From: RGIG6353 sp045531285
GTDB lineage: Bacteria > Bacillota > Clostridia > Oscillospirales > SIG627
Direction of reading: 5' to 3'
Assembly: GCA_045531285.1 (NCBI GenBank)
Contig: JAZSDT010000132.1
Location: 1-24,624 of the forward strand
Length of the DNA: 24,624 nucleotides
Of the stretch, positions 1 to 7,746 are shown piece by piece. Position numbers and translations under genes: made by a program. The notes beneath the pieces were generated by a model. That model did not search any database and had not been told where the DNA came from. It was given only the letters and a program-made list of their open reading frames with translations. Each line of letters opens with the position of its first letter. Position 1 is the stretch's first letter.

Positions 1-312
1 CTTAGCGGTTACTCTATTCCTCATGGTCACGCTGTAGCAATGGGGCTTGGTATCATAACACGCTCGGCTTGCGCAGAAGGCTTAATTGAAGAAGCGTTAA
101 AAAACAGAATCCTTGCAGTGTTGGAAAAGAACGCACTTCCTACGTCGGCACTGTATTCGTCCAAGGAGCTGGCAGACACAGCCTTCTTTGACAAAAAGAG
201 ACACGGAAACTCCATTAGCATTATAAAGATACGCGGAATTGGCGATTGCTTTATAGAAAAGTGCCTGATGGACCAGGTGCAAAACGTCTTTAAAAGGGGT
301 AACGACCGATGA
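1..312 (+). CDS. aroB: 3-dehydroquinate synthase, C-terminal part (truncated by window start)
   Basis: Only the last 103 codons are present; the reading frame is open from base 1 and stops at TGA 310-312. The visible start of the fragment, SGYSIPHGHAVAMG, matches the metal-binding histidine region of dehydroquinate synthase (GHAIEA/GHAVA type), and the rest fits its C-terminal helical domain. The enzyme converts DAHP to 3-dehydroquinate, the second step of the shikimate pathway, in the cytoplasm using NAD and a divalent metal. The stop overlaps the aroA start by four bases (ATGA), which indicates translational coupling. The position at the head of a set of shikimate genes supports the call. 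Confidence 0.9.
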   Translation, partial: LSGYSIPHGHAVAMGLGIITRSACAEGLIEEALKNRILAVLEKNALPTSALYSSKELADTAFFDKKRHGNSISIIKIRGIGDCFIEKCLMDQVQNVFKRGNDR

Positions 313-1541
313 AAATCAGAATAGTTCCTTCTAAACTGTCAGGTACTATATCGGCAATTCCGTCTAAATCGGATGCACACAGATTGCTGATTGCCTCACT
401 TTTGTCAAAGAGCACAACCGAAATATATCTACCCTCCAGCTCGGTTGATATAGACACCACAATAGACTGCATAAAAATGCTTGGTGCCAACGTCACAAAA
501 GAAGGTAACCGTTTGAGCATCAAAAACGGCAACGCAACAAACTGTGTGACGCTTGACTGCTCAGAAAGCGGCTCGACCTTTCGATTTATGGTCCCTGTAG
601 CATCTGTGCTTTGTGATGAAGTTTCTTTTGTAGGACACGGCAGATTACCCGACAGACCCATTTCGGAGCTTCTTGACGCACTCAAAGCCAACGGAGCGGT
701 ATTTTCGGCAAACAAGCTGCCCTTCACAAAAACAGGCAAACTGCATAGCGGTATTTTTGAATTACCGGGAAACGTCAGCTCGCAATATATAACGGGTCTT
801 TTGTTTGCACTTCCGTTACTTGAAGGAGACTCGGAAATAAGGCTGACTACCAAACTTGAATCATCGGCGTACATAGACATTACTCTTTGGGCATTGAAGC
901 GCTTTGGTATTGAAATAAAAAAAAGAGATAACTCCTATTTTGTAAAAGGAAGTCAGAAATACGTTTCTCCCGAAACCTTAGAGGTTGACGGAGACTGGTC
1001 CAATGCCTCATATTTTCTGGCATCCGGTGCTACAGTAACCGGCCTTGACACAGCCTCACCTCAAGGGGATAAGAATATATTGGACGTATTCCGGGCGTTA
1101 GGAGGAAGAATATCGACGGAAAGCGGTATAACGGTTGATACGTCGAAGCTTTCGGGATGTGAAATAGATATATCGGAAATACCCGACACCTTCCCTACCC
1201 TTGCTGTTCTTGCAACAAAAGCCGAAGGTAAAACAAAATTTGTAAACGGTGCAAGACTGAGAATGAAAGAAAGCGACAGAATAGAAACAACCGCAAAGCT
1301 CATACGTTCCCTTGGAGGCAATGTAACAGAGCTTGATGACGGTATGGAGGTTATCGGCTGTACGCTGCAAGGCGGAGAGGTTGACGGTGCAGGAGACCAC
1401 AGAATAGTAATGGCCGCGGCTTTGGCGGCAACCTTTTGCAAGAGCGACGTTGTAATAAACGGAGCAGAAGCCGTAGCAAAGTCATATCCCTCATTTTTCG
1501 AGGATTACAAAAAGCTTGGAGGTAAGTGCTATGTCATCTGA
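309..1541 (+). CDS. aroA: 3-phosphoshikimate 1-carboxyvinyltransferase (EPSP synthase)
   Basis: This 410-residue protein transfers enolpyruvate from PEP to shikimate 3-phosphate. Visible landmarks are the N-terminal SKSDAHR shikimate-phosphate site (family SKS.s.R), SGSTFRF at residues 87-93 (the counterpart of the NAGTAMRP loop), GRLPDRPI, the SSQYITGLLFALPLL segment, DTFPTLAVLA with the catalytic Asp, MKESDRI, and GDHRIVMAAALAA near the end. The loop residue equivalent to E. coli Pro101 is Phe93 here, a change of the sort seen in non-enterobacterial classes. The length is a little under the usual 420-440. ATG 309 overlaps the aroB stop and is preceded by AGGGG. The 3' end overlaps aroC by 11 bases. 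Confidence 0.96.
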   Translation: MKIRIVPSKLSGTISAIPSKSDAHRLLIASLLSKSTTEIYLPSSSVDIDTTIDCIKMLGANVTKEGNRLSIKNGNATNCVTLDCSESGSTFRFMVPVASVLCDEVSFVGHGRLPDRPISELLDALKANGAVFSANKLPFTKTGKLHSGIFELPGNVSSQYITGLLFALPLLEGDSEIRLTTKLESSAYIDITLWALKRFGIEIKKRDNSYFVKGSQKYVSPETLEVDGDWSNASYFLASGATVTGLDTASPQGDKNILDVFRALGGRISTESGITVDTSKLSGCEIDISEIPDTFPTLAVLATKAEGKTKFVNGARLRMKESDRIETTAKLIRSLGGNVTELDDGMEVIGCTLQGGEVDGAGDHRIVMAAALAATFCKSDVVINGAEAVAKSYPSFFEDYKKLGGKCYVI

Positions 1542-2607
1542 ATTCGGAAACAAGTTAAAGGTGTCTGTATTCGGGCAGTCTCACGGCGAGGCAATAGGCG
1601 TTGTCATAAACGGTTTGCCTGCGGGAGAATTAATCGATTTCAATGAGTTACAGGAATTTATGGAACGCCGCAGAGGCGGTAAAAATGCTTTTTCCACAAA
1701 AAGAAGTGAAGCCGATATACCAAAGTTCCTATCGGGAATACAGGACGGCATGACATGCGGAATGCCGCTGTGTGCAATAATCGAAAACGGCGACAAGCGT
1801 TCCGTTGATTATGCGGAAATACTTGACAAGCCAAGACCAGGACACGCAGATTACACTGCCTACGTAAAATGGCAAGGCAACGCAGACATGCGCGGCGGCG
1901 GTCATTTTTCAGGCAGACTCACAGCTCCTCTTTGCATTGCGGGAGGTATTGCAAAGCAAATACTTGCAAGAAAAGGAATTTTCGTGGGAGCGCACCTTGA
2001 TTCAGTTGCAAACATAAAGGATACACCGTTTGCCGTAACTGATACAAGCTCTCTTTTTGACGAAATAGCAAAAAAGGATTTCCCCGTCATAGACGACAAT
2101 GCAGGCGAAAAGATGAAAAATGCCATTATTGAAGCTTCAAACGAACTCGACTCTGTTGGCGGTATTATCGAATGTATGGCAATAGGCGTCCCTGCAGGAA
2201 TCGGAGAGCCTATGTTTGACGGTGTTGAAAATCGACTTGCTTCGGCACTTTTCGGAATCCCCGCAATAAAAGGAGTGGAATTCGGACGAGGCTTTGAGGC
2301 AGCTAAACTGAGAGGCTCTGAAAACAACGACCCTTACGTCATCGAAAACGGCACAATAAAAACCGCTACCAACAATGCAGGCGGAATTTTGGGAGGCATT
2401 ACCAACGGTGCACCAATCGTTGTACGAGTTGCAGTAAAACCTACCCCGTCAATAGCAAAGGAGCAGGATACTGTGAGCCTTTCAAAAAACGAAGCAGCAA
2501 AGCTGGTAGTAAAAGGGCGTCACGACCCTTGTATTGCGCAAAGGGCTGTGCCTGTAGTTGAAGCTGTAACCGCAATAGTAATGCTTGATATGCTCATTGG
2601 AGGATAG
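1531..2607 (+). CDS. aroC: chorismate synthase
   Basis: The 358-residue enzyme makes chorismate from EPSP using reduced FMN. It has the family signatures GQSHGEAIG near the N-terminus, RRRGGKNAFSTKRSE, RPGHADYT, RGGGHFSGRLTAP, DSVGG, and a C-terminal RHDPCIAQRAVPVVEA block. I place the start at ATG 1531, because GGAGG at 1518-1522 sits eight bases upstream; a longer frame opening with TTG at 1516 would put the ribosome site inside the gene. The start lies inside the end of aroA, so the two genes are coupled. The gene ends one base before the pheA start. Confidence 0.96.
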   Translation: MSSEFGNKLKVSVFGQSHGEAIGVVINGLPAGELIDFNELQEFMERRRGGKNAFSTKRSEADIPKFLSGIQDGMTCGMPLCAIIENGDKRSVDYAEILDKPRPGHADYTAYVKWQGNADMRGGGHFSGRLTAPLCIAGGIAKQILARKGIFVGAHLDSVANIKDTPFAVTDTSSLFDEIAKKDFPVIDDNAGEKMKNAIIEASNELDSVGGIIECMAIGVPAGIGEPMFDGVENRLASALFGIPAIKGVEFGRGFEAAKLRGSENNDPYVIENGTIKTATNNAGGILGGITNGAPIVVRVAVKPTPSIAKEQDTVSLSKNEAAKLVVKGRHDPCIAQRAVPVVEAVTAIVMLDMLIGG

Positions 2608-2608
2608 T

Positions 2609-3745
2609 ATGGATATAAAAGAAATCAGAGGAAGAATAGACGAAGTAAACAATAAAATACTCGAACTGTTCCTTGAAAGAATGGATTTATCCGAAGAGGT
2701 CATTCGATACAAAATGGAGCACGGACTTCCTATCTTGAATAAGGAAAGAGAACGTGAAATACTCCGCGACGTAAAAGAAAAGGCAGGCGACCGTGAGGAA
2801 TATGCCTATCAGCTGTTTGTCAAGCTGATGGAGCTGTCCAAGGCATCGCAAAGAGAGATACTGTCGGGGGACACTAAAATAAAGGCAGAGATAGAAAAAG
2901 CTCTGTTGCCTGCCGAGAAAGTATTTCCAAAGCTCGGTACTGTAGCGTGTCAGGGTGTTGAGGGTGCAAATTCCCAAATAGCCGCAGATAAGCTATTGCC
3001 CAGAGGCGACATTATGTTCGTAAAGACCTTTGAAGCTGTATTTGATGCCGTTGAATCGGGATTTTCTCAGTTCGGTGTTTTACCCATCGAAAACAACACT
3101 CACGGTTCAGTAAGAAAGGTTTACGAGCTTTTACAGAAGAAGCATTTTCATATCGTGCGTTCTACCTCTCTTAATATCCGCCATGAGCTTCTTGTAAAGC
3201 CTGGGACACAGCTTTCTGATATCAAGGTAATACGCTCACACGAGCAAGCTATAGGACAGTGTCAACGCTTCCTTGCAAGCTTTGGTACAAACGTAAAAAT
3301 AGAGCCCTGTCCCAATACGGCAATGGCGGCAAAGGACGTTTCTGAATCAGACGGAAGCATTGCGGCTATAGCAAGTCACGATTGCCGTGAGTTATACGGA
3401 CTTGTGACACTGCGTGATGATATACAGGACAGTGACAACAACTACACCAAATTTATTCTTATAGAAAAAGACTTGTCTATATATGCCGGTGCAAACAGAA
3501 TCAGCCTTATTCTCGCCACTCCCAACAAGCCCGGTGCACTGGGTGACATTCTTAATATGTTCTCGTCTCACGGTGTGAATATGCTGAAGCTTGAAAGCTG
3601 TCCCGTAACAGGCAGAAACTTTGAATTTATCTTCTATATTGAACTTGACGCATCGGTAAGAGACAGCGGTGTCCTTCCCATGCTCGAGGAGCTGGAACGC
3701 ACCTGTGACAGCTTCACATTCCTCGGAAACTATCCTGTAGTATGA
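2609..3745 (+). CDS. pheA: bifunctional chorismate mutase / prephenate dehydratase with ACT domain
   Basis: This 378-residue protein turns chorismate into phenylpyruvate for phenylalanine synthesis. Residues 1 to about 85 are an AroQ-type helical chorismate mutase (opening MDIKEIRGRIDEVN). About 105-285 is prephenate dehydratase, with the IENNTHGSV block and the catalytic T-R-F motif present as Thr280-Lys281-Phe282. About 296-378 is an ACT domain. The two phenylalanine-binding motifs normally written GALV and ESRP read GALG (309-312) and ESCP (329-332), so feedback control may differ from E. coli. The start at ATG 2609 follows GGAGG with five bases between. The stop overlaps the aroE-aroK start by four bases. 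Confidence 0.94.
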   Translation: MDIKEIRGRIDEVNNKILELFLERMDLSEEVIRYKMEHGLPILNKEREREILRDVKEKAGDREEYAYQLFVKLMELSKASQREILSGDTKIKAEIEKALLPAEKVFPKLGTVACQGVEGANSQIAADKLLPRGDIMFVKTFEAVFDAVESGFSQFGVLPIENNTHGSVRKVYELLQKKHFHIVRSTSLNIRHELLVKPGTQLSDIKVIRSHEQAIGQCQRFLASFGTNVKIEPCPNTAMAAKDVSESDGSIAAIASHDCRELYGLVTLRDDIQDSDNNYTKFILIEKDLSIYAGANRISLILATPNKPGALGDILNMFSSHGVNMLKLESCPVTGRNFEFIFYIELDASVRDSGVLPMLEELERTCDSFTFLGNYPVV

Positions 3746-4977
3746 AGTATTACGGATTGATAGGCAGACATCTTTCACATAGCTATTCGCGTATGATACA
3801 CGTTGAAATGGGATGTGAAGATTACTGCCATACGGAGCTTGAGCCCGAAGAGATAGGCAATTTTTTCAAGGAGCACGAAATCCAAGGGATGAATGTGACT
3901 ATCCCTTACAAGAAGGAAGTGCTTCCATATCTCGATACTATATCGGAGGATGCAAAAGAAATAGGCTGTGTTAACACAATAATTACCAAAAACGGAAAAC
4001 TTGAAGGTCATAACACAGACGCCGACGGTTTTCTTTGGATGGCAAAAAACGCAAACATAGAAATGTGTGGTAAAAAGGTTGTCATCTTTGGTGGCGGAGG
4101 TGCACAGCTTGCAGTAAGACGTGCCGCAAAGGTTGCGGGTGCAAGGGAGATCGTTACCGTATCACGAAGCGGTGAGGACAATTACGAAAATCTTGCAAAA
4201 CACGCAGATGCACAAGTACTTGTAAACGCCACACCGGTTGGAATGTATCCCGAACCCGACGGACAGATAGTTGATCTGGATGCCTTCCCAAAATGCCAAG
4301 GAGTCCTCGACCTTATTTATAACCCCTTCAGAACAAATTTGCTTATTCAAGCCGAAGAAAAAGGCATTCCTTATTCTAACGGTCTGTCGATGCTTGTAGC
4401 ACAGGCAAGACGTGCTGAGGAGCTTTTCAAGAAAGAGCGCATCGACGAGGGTGAAATAAAGCGAATAATGAAAATTATCGCAGGCAATACACGTAATATT
4501 GTACTTGTCGGTATGCCCGGTTCGGGAAAAAGCACTGCAGGAAAACTGCTGGCTGAAATGTCGGGTAAGGAGCTTATTGACACTGATGATGAAATTGTAA
4601 AGACCGTTGGAATGTCCATTCCTGAAATATTTGAAAAAGGTGGCGAGCCGCTTTTCAGGCAGTACGAGAGCGAGGCTGTAAGGAAAGCTTGCGAAGGCTT
4701 TGGAAGAATCATAATTACAGGCGGCGGTGCTGTCAAAACGGAATCAAATTATCTGCCCATAAAGAGAGGTGGGAGAGTCTATCATTTGGAAAGAGACATT
4801 TCCACGCTATCCAGAGATGGCAGACCCTTGTCGCAAAATGCCGACCAGGAAGCAAAGTACAGGCAACGCTTACCAATGTATGAGCGTTTCAGAGATGCTG
4901 TAATCAACGTATCTCCCGACGCAAAAGAAACAGCTGAAAGAATTTGGAGGGACTTTTGTGAAAATTCTTGTAATTAA
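3742..4977 (+). CDS. aroE-aroK: shikimate dehydrogenase - shikimate kinase fusion
   Basis: One 411-residue chain carries two shikimate enzymes. Residues 1 to about 245 are shikimate dehydrogenase: the substrate-binding HLSHSYS near residue 10, catalytic Lys57 in NVTIPYK, Asp93 in NTDADG, the nucleotide loop GGGGAQ near 118 and NATPVGMYP. Residues about 250-411 are shikimate kinase: Walker A GMPGSGKST (257-265), DTDDEI, GGGAV and a SRDGRPL lid. It would reduce 3-dehydroshikimate to shikimate and then phosphorylate it, skipping only the AroQ step before. No stop or frameshift lies between the domains. ATG 3742 overlaps the pheA stop, and aroQ begins 20 bases inside its 3' end. Confidence 0.94.
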   Translation: MKYYGLIGRHLSHSYSRMIHVEMGCEDYCHTELEPEEIGNFFKEHEIQGMNVTIPYKKEVLPYLDTISEDAKEIGCVNTIITKNGKLEGHNTDADGFLWMAKNANIEMCGKKVVIFGGGGAQLAVRRAAKVAGAREIVTVSRSGEDNYENLAKHADAQVLVNATPVGMYPEPDGQIVDLDAFPKCQGVLDLIYNPFRTNLLIQAEEKGIPYSNGLSMLVAQARRAEELFKKERIDEGEIKRIMKIIAGNTRNIVLVGMPGSGKSTAGKLLAEMSGKELIDTDDEIVKTVGMSIPEIFEKGGEPLFRQYESEAVRKACEGFGRIIITGGGAVKTESNYLPIKRGGRVYHLERDISTLSRDGRPLSQNADQEAKYRQRLPMYERFRDAVINVSPDAKETAERIWRDFCENSCN

Positions 4978-5383
4978 CGGACCTAACATAAATATGCTGG
5001 GCATCAGAGAGCCTGAGATATATGGCAAAGGAACACTTTGTGACCTTGAAAAAATGATAAAGGAAAAAGCCTTGGAGCTTGGAGTTGAAGTGGAGTTTTT
5101 TCAATCCAATCACGAAGGTGCATTGGTTGACAGAATTCAGGAAGCTTACAAAAAGATTGACGGTATCGTTATAAATCCGGCGGCATATACTCATACCAGT
5201 GTGGCTATACTTGATGCCGTTAAGGCTGTTGGCATTCCTACTGTTGAGGTACACATCTCAGATCCTGACACAAGAGACGAGTTCAGAAAGATATCTTATA
5301 TAAGACAGGCTTGTGTAGCCACCGTCAAGGGTAAGGGATTTGCGGGATATCTGGAAGCTATGGAAATATTGGTTAATATTTAG
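4958..5383 (+). CDS. aroQ: type II 3-dehydroquinate dehydratase
   Basis: This 141-residue protein has the usual length of the type II dodecameric dehydroquinase, which dehydrates 3-dehydroquinate to 3-dehydroshikimate. Signatures are NGPNINMLGIREPEIYG with the catalytic Tyr, NPAAYTHTSVAI with the active-site Asn and His, and VEVHISD with a second His. The start is GTG 4958, chosen because TGGAGG (4945-4950) lies seven bases upstream and the conserved MKILVINGPN follows at once. It overlaps the fusion gene by 20 bases and is the last gene of the operon before the terminator at 5396. Confidence 0.95.
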   Translation: MKILVINGPNINMLGIREPEIYGKGTLCDLEKMIKEKALELGVEVEFFQSNHEGALVDRIQEAYKKIDGIVINPAAYTHTSVAILDAVKAVGIPTVEVHISDPDTRDEFRKISYIRQACVATVKGKGFAGYLEAMEILVNI

Positions 5384-5395
5384 CATAAATACAAG

Positions 5396-5434
5396 AAAAC
5401 AGCAAGAGGAACTAAAAAAACCTCTTGCTGTTTT
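5396..5434. terminator. Bidirectional intrinsic terminator after aroQ
   Basis: A perfect 14-bp inverted repeat (arms AAAACAGCAAGAGG at 5396-5409 and its complement at 5421-5434) encloses an 11-base loop. The arm ends supply T tracts on both strands. It begins 12 bases after the aroQ stop, so it ends the shikimate operon. It can also stop transcripts from the convergent esterase gene, whose stop is about 180 bases away. Confidence 0.85.
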
Positions 5435-5611
5435 AATATGGTTACTCTTTCCATTGATAGTATTTTTTCTTCGGTAAAACAAAAGCAGACATGTGTATGT
5501 CAAGAATATCATGACAATACTTTATTTCTGATTCAATATATTCATTTTGCCACAAAATCACTCATGTGTCAACTCGTTCAAAGCTTTTTGGAGAGACCCT
5601 GTTATGACCGC
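5435..5611. other. Convergent intergenic spacer
   Basis: This 177-base spacer lies between the aroQ terminator and the 3' end of the esterase gene. The only open frames are short, lack a ribosome site and resemble nothing known to me. I see no RNA gene or repeat in it. Confidence 0.5.
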
Positions 5612-6619
5612 TCAATTCATTATCGCATCCGCTATCCTCTTTGAAAGTACGGTTTTTGTTTGAGGGTGAATATCTTCTGTCTCACACACGTCCCTTGAAA
5701 TGACGGTCTTTACGTTATGAGTCATAGTCTGTATCTTCAACTGTGCTACTTGAACTCTTCTCCACCCATCGTTATCTCTGTACCAATCATCTGTGAAATG
5801 GTCATGGAGCTGAATAACGTAAAACGGAAGGTCTGCGTCCCCAAAATCCTCTCGCCATTTGTTTATAAGTGCCTCAAGCTCAAGGTGATACACCTCAGTC
5901 TCACGTCCTACGGCATCCGATTCCCCCTGATACCAGATAACACCGCTGAGTTGATACGGAAACACTTGACGAAGTTGTTTTTCGTACAATGCACCGAACG
6001 TATTCCATTTTTGATACTCGGGCATTCTGTGACCTACAGCCTTTTCCTCTATGGGAATATTGATTCCAATGCTTTCAAACATACCTGCCGGCACCCAGCT
6101 TTCGATTATAGAAGCTCCTTGATTACAATTTATTACACCTACTGCAATATTCTTCTTTTCACATATTTCAAGTCCGGCAAGGTAACCTATAGCACTCCAG
6201 TCGTACACGGTATCCTCATTAGCACCTACCCATCCGTCATCGGGTGAAAAAAGTCCGTTTGATGTTATTTTATCAACAAAAAAGCACCGCAACATTTCAT
6301 TTGACTTATAAAGCTCCTTGGAGGTATTGGTGTCCTTAAGCTTTAGTTCAATATTCGACTGTCCTGAAAGAAGATACACTTCACCCACGTAGATGTTTTC
6401 CAGTGTTGTCGTCTCATTTGCAAACGTCAGCTTTAAAGTATGCGGTCCGCCGTAGGTCATTGGCGGAAACTGTGTCTGCCATCTTCCGTTTTCGCAAACA
6501 ACGTGGTTAACGTTACCTGCAAATTCAACCTCGCCGCTCCCCTCTCCTTCTCCGTAAATAAGTATAGGCTTGCCTTTTGCAAAAACACCGTTTGATGAAA
6601 AAATCTTATCAAATTTCAT
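5612..6619 (-). CDS. SASA-type (sialate O-acetylesterase family) carbohydrate esterase
   Basis: This 335-residue predicted serine esterase removes O-acetyl groups from a glycan. It has the SASA/CE6-like set: LLSGQSN (nucleophile Ser88), the block GVIWYQGESD around residues 226-235, and a C-terminal Asp316-Ile-His318 pair completing the triad. An N-terminal beta domain (1 to about 78) precedes the hydrolase fold, as in SASA proteins. There is no signal peptide, so it should act in the cytoplasm on imported acetylated sugars or oligosaccharides. I start at ATG 6619 (MKFDKIF); a TTG four codons upstream has no room for a ribosome site. It lies downstream of the LysR gene on the same strand. Sialic acid as substrate is not implied, since no nan genes are near; acetylated xylan fragments are equally possible. 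Confidence 0.85.
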   Translation of the reverse strand: MKFDKIFSSNGVFAKGKPILIYGEGEGSGEVEFAGNVNHVVCENGRWQTQFPPMTYGGPHTLKLTFANETTTLENIYVGEVYLLSGQSNIELKLKDTNTSKELYKSNEMLRCFFVDKITSNGLFSPDDGWVGANEDTVYDWSAIGYLAGLEICEKKNIAVGVINCNQGASIIESWVPAGMFESIGINIPIEEKAVGHRMPEYQKWNTFGALYEKQLRQVFPYQLSGVIWYQGESDAVGRETEVYHLELEALINKWREDFGDADLPFYVIQLHDHFTDDWYRDNDGWRRVQVAQLKIQTMTHNVKTVISRDVCETEDIHPQTKTVLSKRIADAIMN

Positions 6620-6717
6620 ATTATTCCACAACCTTTCTTATCATATCACGTGTGCTAACTGTTTTTCCTACGGAAACAGTATGCGTTTCAGTTAACGTCT
6701 GCATAAGGAAATCTGCA

Positions 6718-7635
6718 TTAATGCAGGTTTTCTTTTACTTTTTGTGCAAATTCTCTGTCGTAATGATTCAATTTATACGACCTACGAAATATCATCAAAT
6801 CACAGTATGAATTATCGGGTATATCACAATAGCGCTCCACTAAATGATTCTTTTCTATATGAGTCTTGGAAACAGGAGACGTGAACACGTAGGTTTCGGG
6901 ACAGGAACGTAAAATTCTTGTACGTGTATCACGGTCAAATACGGCAATGGTTTTTCTGTTTGCGTTAAACTCAAGAGTGCTTCTGACCTCGGCGATGGGA
7001 AGATAAGGAACAATATAGTCACCCTCTATTATCTCGCAATACTGTTCAAGACTGTGTGATGTAATATTTTTTATATTTGCAATCGGGCTGTCCTTTGAGG
7101 TGAGCAATACGTAGGGAGCTGTGTGAATGGGCTCATAAGCAAGTCCTCTGTCCTCTATCTCACGAAGGAAATAGGTCTCGTGCTCTGTTCTGAAACGGAT
7201 AAAAGCAATATCGTTTACACTGTCGCAAACGTTTTTTATAGCCCTGATTGCATTGGTTTCTCTGTACGTAAGGTTCATCGTTATACCGAAATCGATACAT
7301 CTGAGAAAATCGTCAAATGCGTAGGAATAGCATCCTGCACGAGGAACGGACACAAGAAAGTCTTGCTTACCTACGACCGAGGGCTTAAGTGCCATTTCCA
7401 TTTCTTCAAGCTTAGCAAGAACAGACTTTGCCCCATTAAGAAAATCTGCCCCTTTATCCGTAGCAATAACACCTTTTGACGTTCGGTTAAAAAGTGCGCA
7501 TCCTACACTGTCCTCAAGCTCCTTTAAGGCGCGGCTCAGCTGCGGCTGAGTCATATAAAGATTCTTTGCAGCTTTTGAAATAGAGCCTGTGCTCTCTATT
7601 TCCAAGGCATACCTCAAATGCAAAATGTTATACAT
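6718..7635 (-). CDS. LysR-family transcriptional regulator
   Basis: This 305-residue protein has a typical LysR layout. The N-terminal winged helix-turn-helix spans about residues 3-62 (LRYALEIESTGSISKAAKNL, then MTQPQLSRALKELE). A periplasmic-binding-protein-like effector domain follows from about residue 90. The start is ATG 7635, with AAAGGAG a few bases upstream and a strong promoter ending 29 bases away; a longer frame would begin before that promoter. It sits between a glycosidase-like gene and an esterase gene, all on the minus strand, so those are its likeliest targets. The effector is unknown. Confidence 0.92.
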   Translation of the reverse strand: MYNILHLRYALEIESTGSISKAAKNLYMTQPQLSRALKELEDSVGCALFNRTSKGVIATDKGADFLNGAKSVLAKLEEMEMALKPSVVGKQDFLVSVPRAGCYSYAFDDFLRCIDFGITMNLTYRETNAIRAIKNVCDSVNDIAFIRFRTEHETYFLREIEDRGLAYEPIHTAPYVLLTSKDSPIANIKNITSHSLEQYCEIIEGDYIVPYLPIAEVRSTLEFNANRKTIAVFDRDTRTRILRSCPETYVFTSPVSKTHIEKNHLVERYCDIPDNSYCDLMIFRRSYKLNHYDREFAQKVKENLH

Positions 7636-7663
7636 CCTGTCACTCCTTTGATTTGCTATATCA

Positions 7664-7692
7664 ATTTTAGCATACCCGGGTAATTTTTGCAA
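7664..7692 (-). promoter_or_regulatory. Sigma-A promoter of the LysR gene with palindrome in the spacer
   Basis: Read on the minus strand: TTGCAA (7687-7692), a 17-base spacer, then TAAAAT (7664-7669), 29 bases before the ATG. The spacer contains the perfect 10-bp palindrome TACCCGGGTA (7673-7682), a plausible operator, perhaps for autoregulation. The words TAGCATACCC and GGGTAA recur at the divergent AraC/FAD promoter near 11981. Confidence 0.75.
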
Positions 7693-7716
7693 TATAAAAA
7701 TTCAATAAAAGTAAAA

Positions 7717-7740
7717 TGTCCTCTGCCGCAACAGAGGACA
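7717..7740 (-). terminator. Terminator of the 644-residue glycosidase-like gene
   Basis: A 9-bp perfect stem (TGTCCTCTG / CAGAGGACA) encloses a 6-base loop just after the stop of the minus-strand gene. On the minus strand it is followed by ATTTTACTTTTATTG. It separates that gene from the LysR promoter. Confidence 0.75.
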
Positions 7741-7746
7741 CTTAAA

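Noticed and set aside
5438..5644. A 68-codon plus-strand frame after the aroQ terminator
   Set aside because: It begins just after a terminator with no Shine-Dalgarno site, runs into the antisense of the esterase gene and has no family resemblance.
5612..6619. Sialic acid catabolism locus
   Set aside because: The SASA domain is used on many acetylated sugars, and no nan genes (lyase, epimerase, kinase) are present.
6658..6680. A hairpin (ACTGTTT/AAACAGT) after the LysR gene
   Set aside because: It has a two-base bulge and no following T run on the minus strand, so a terminator call is not supported.
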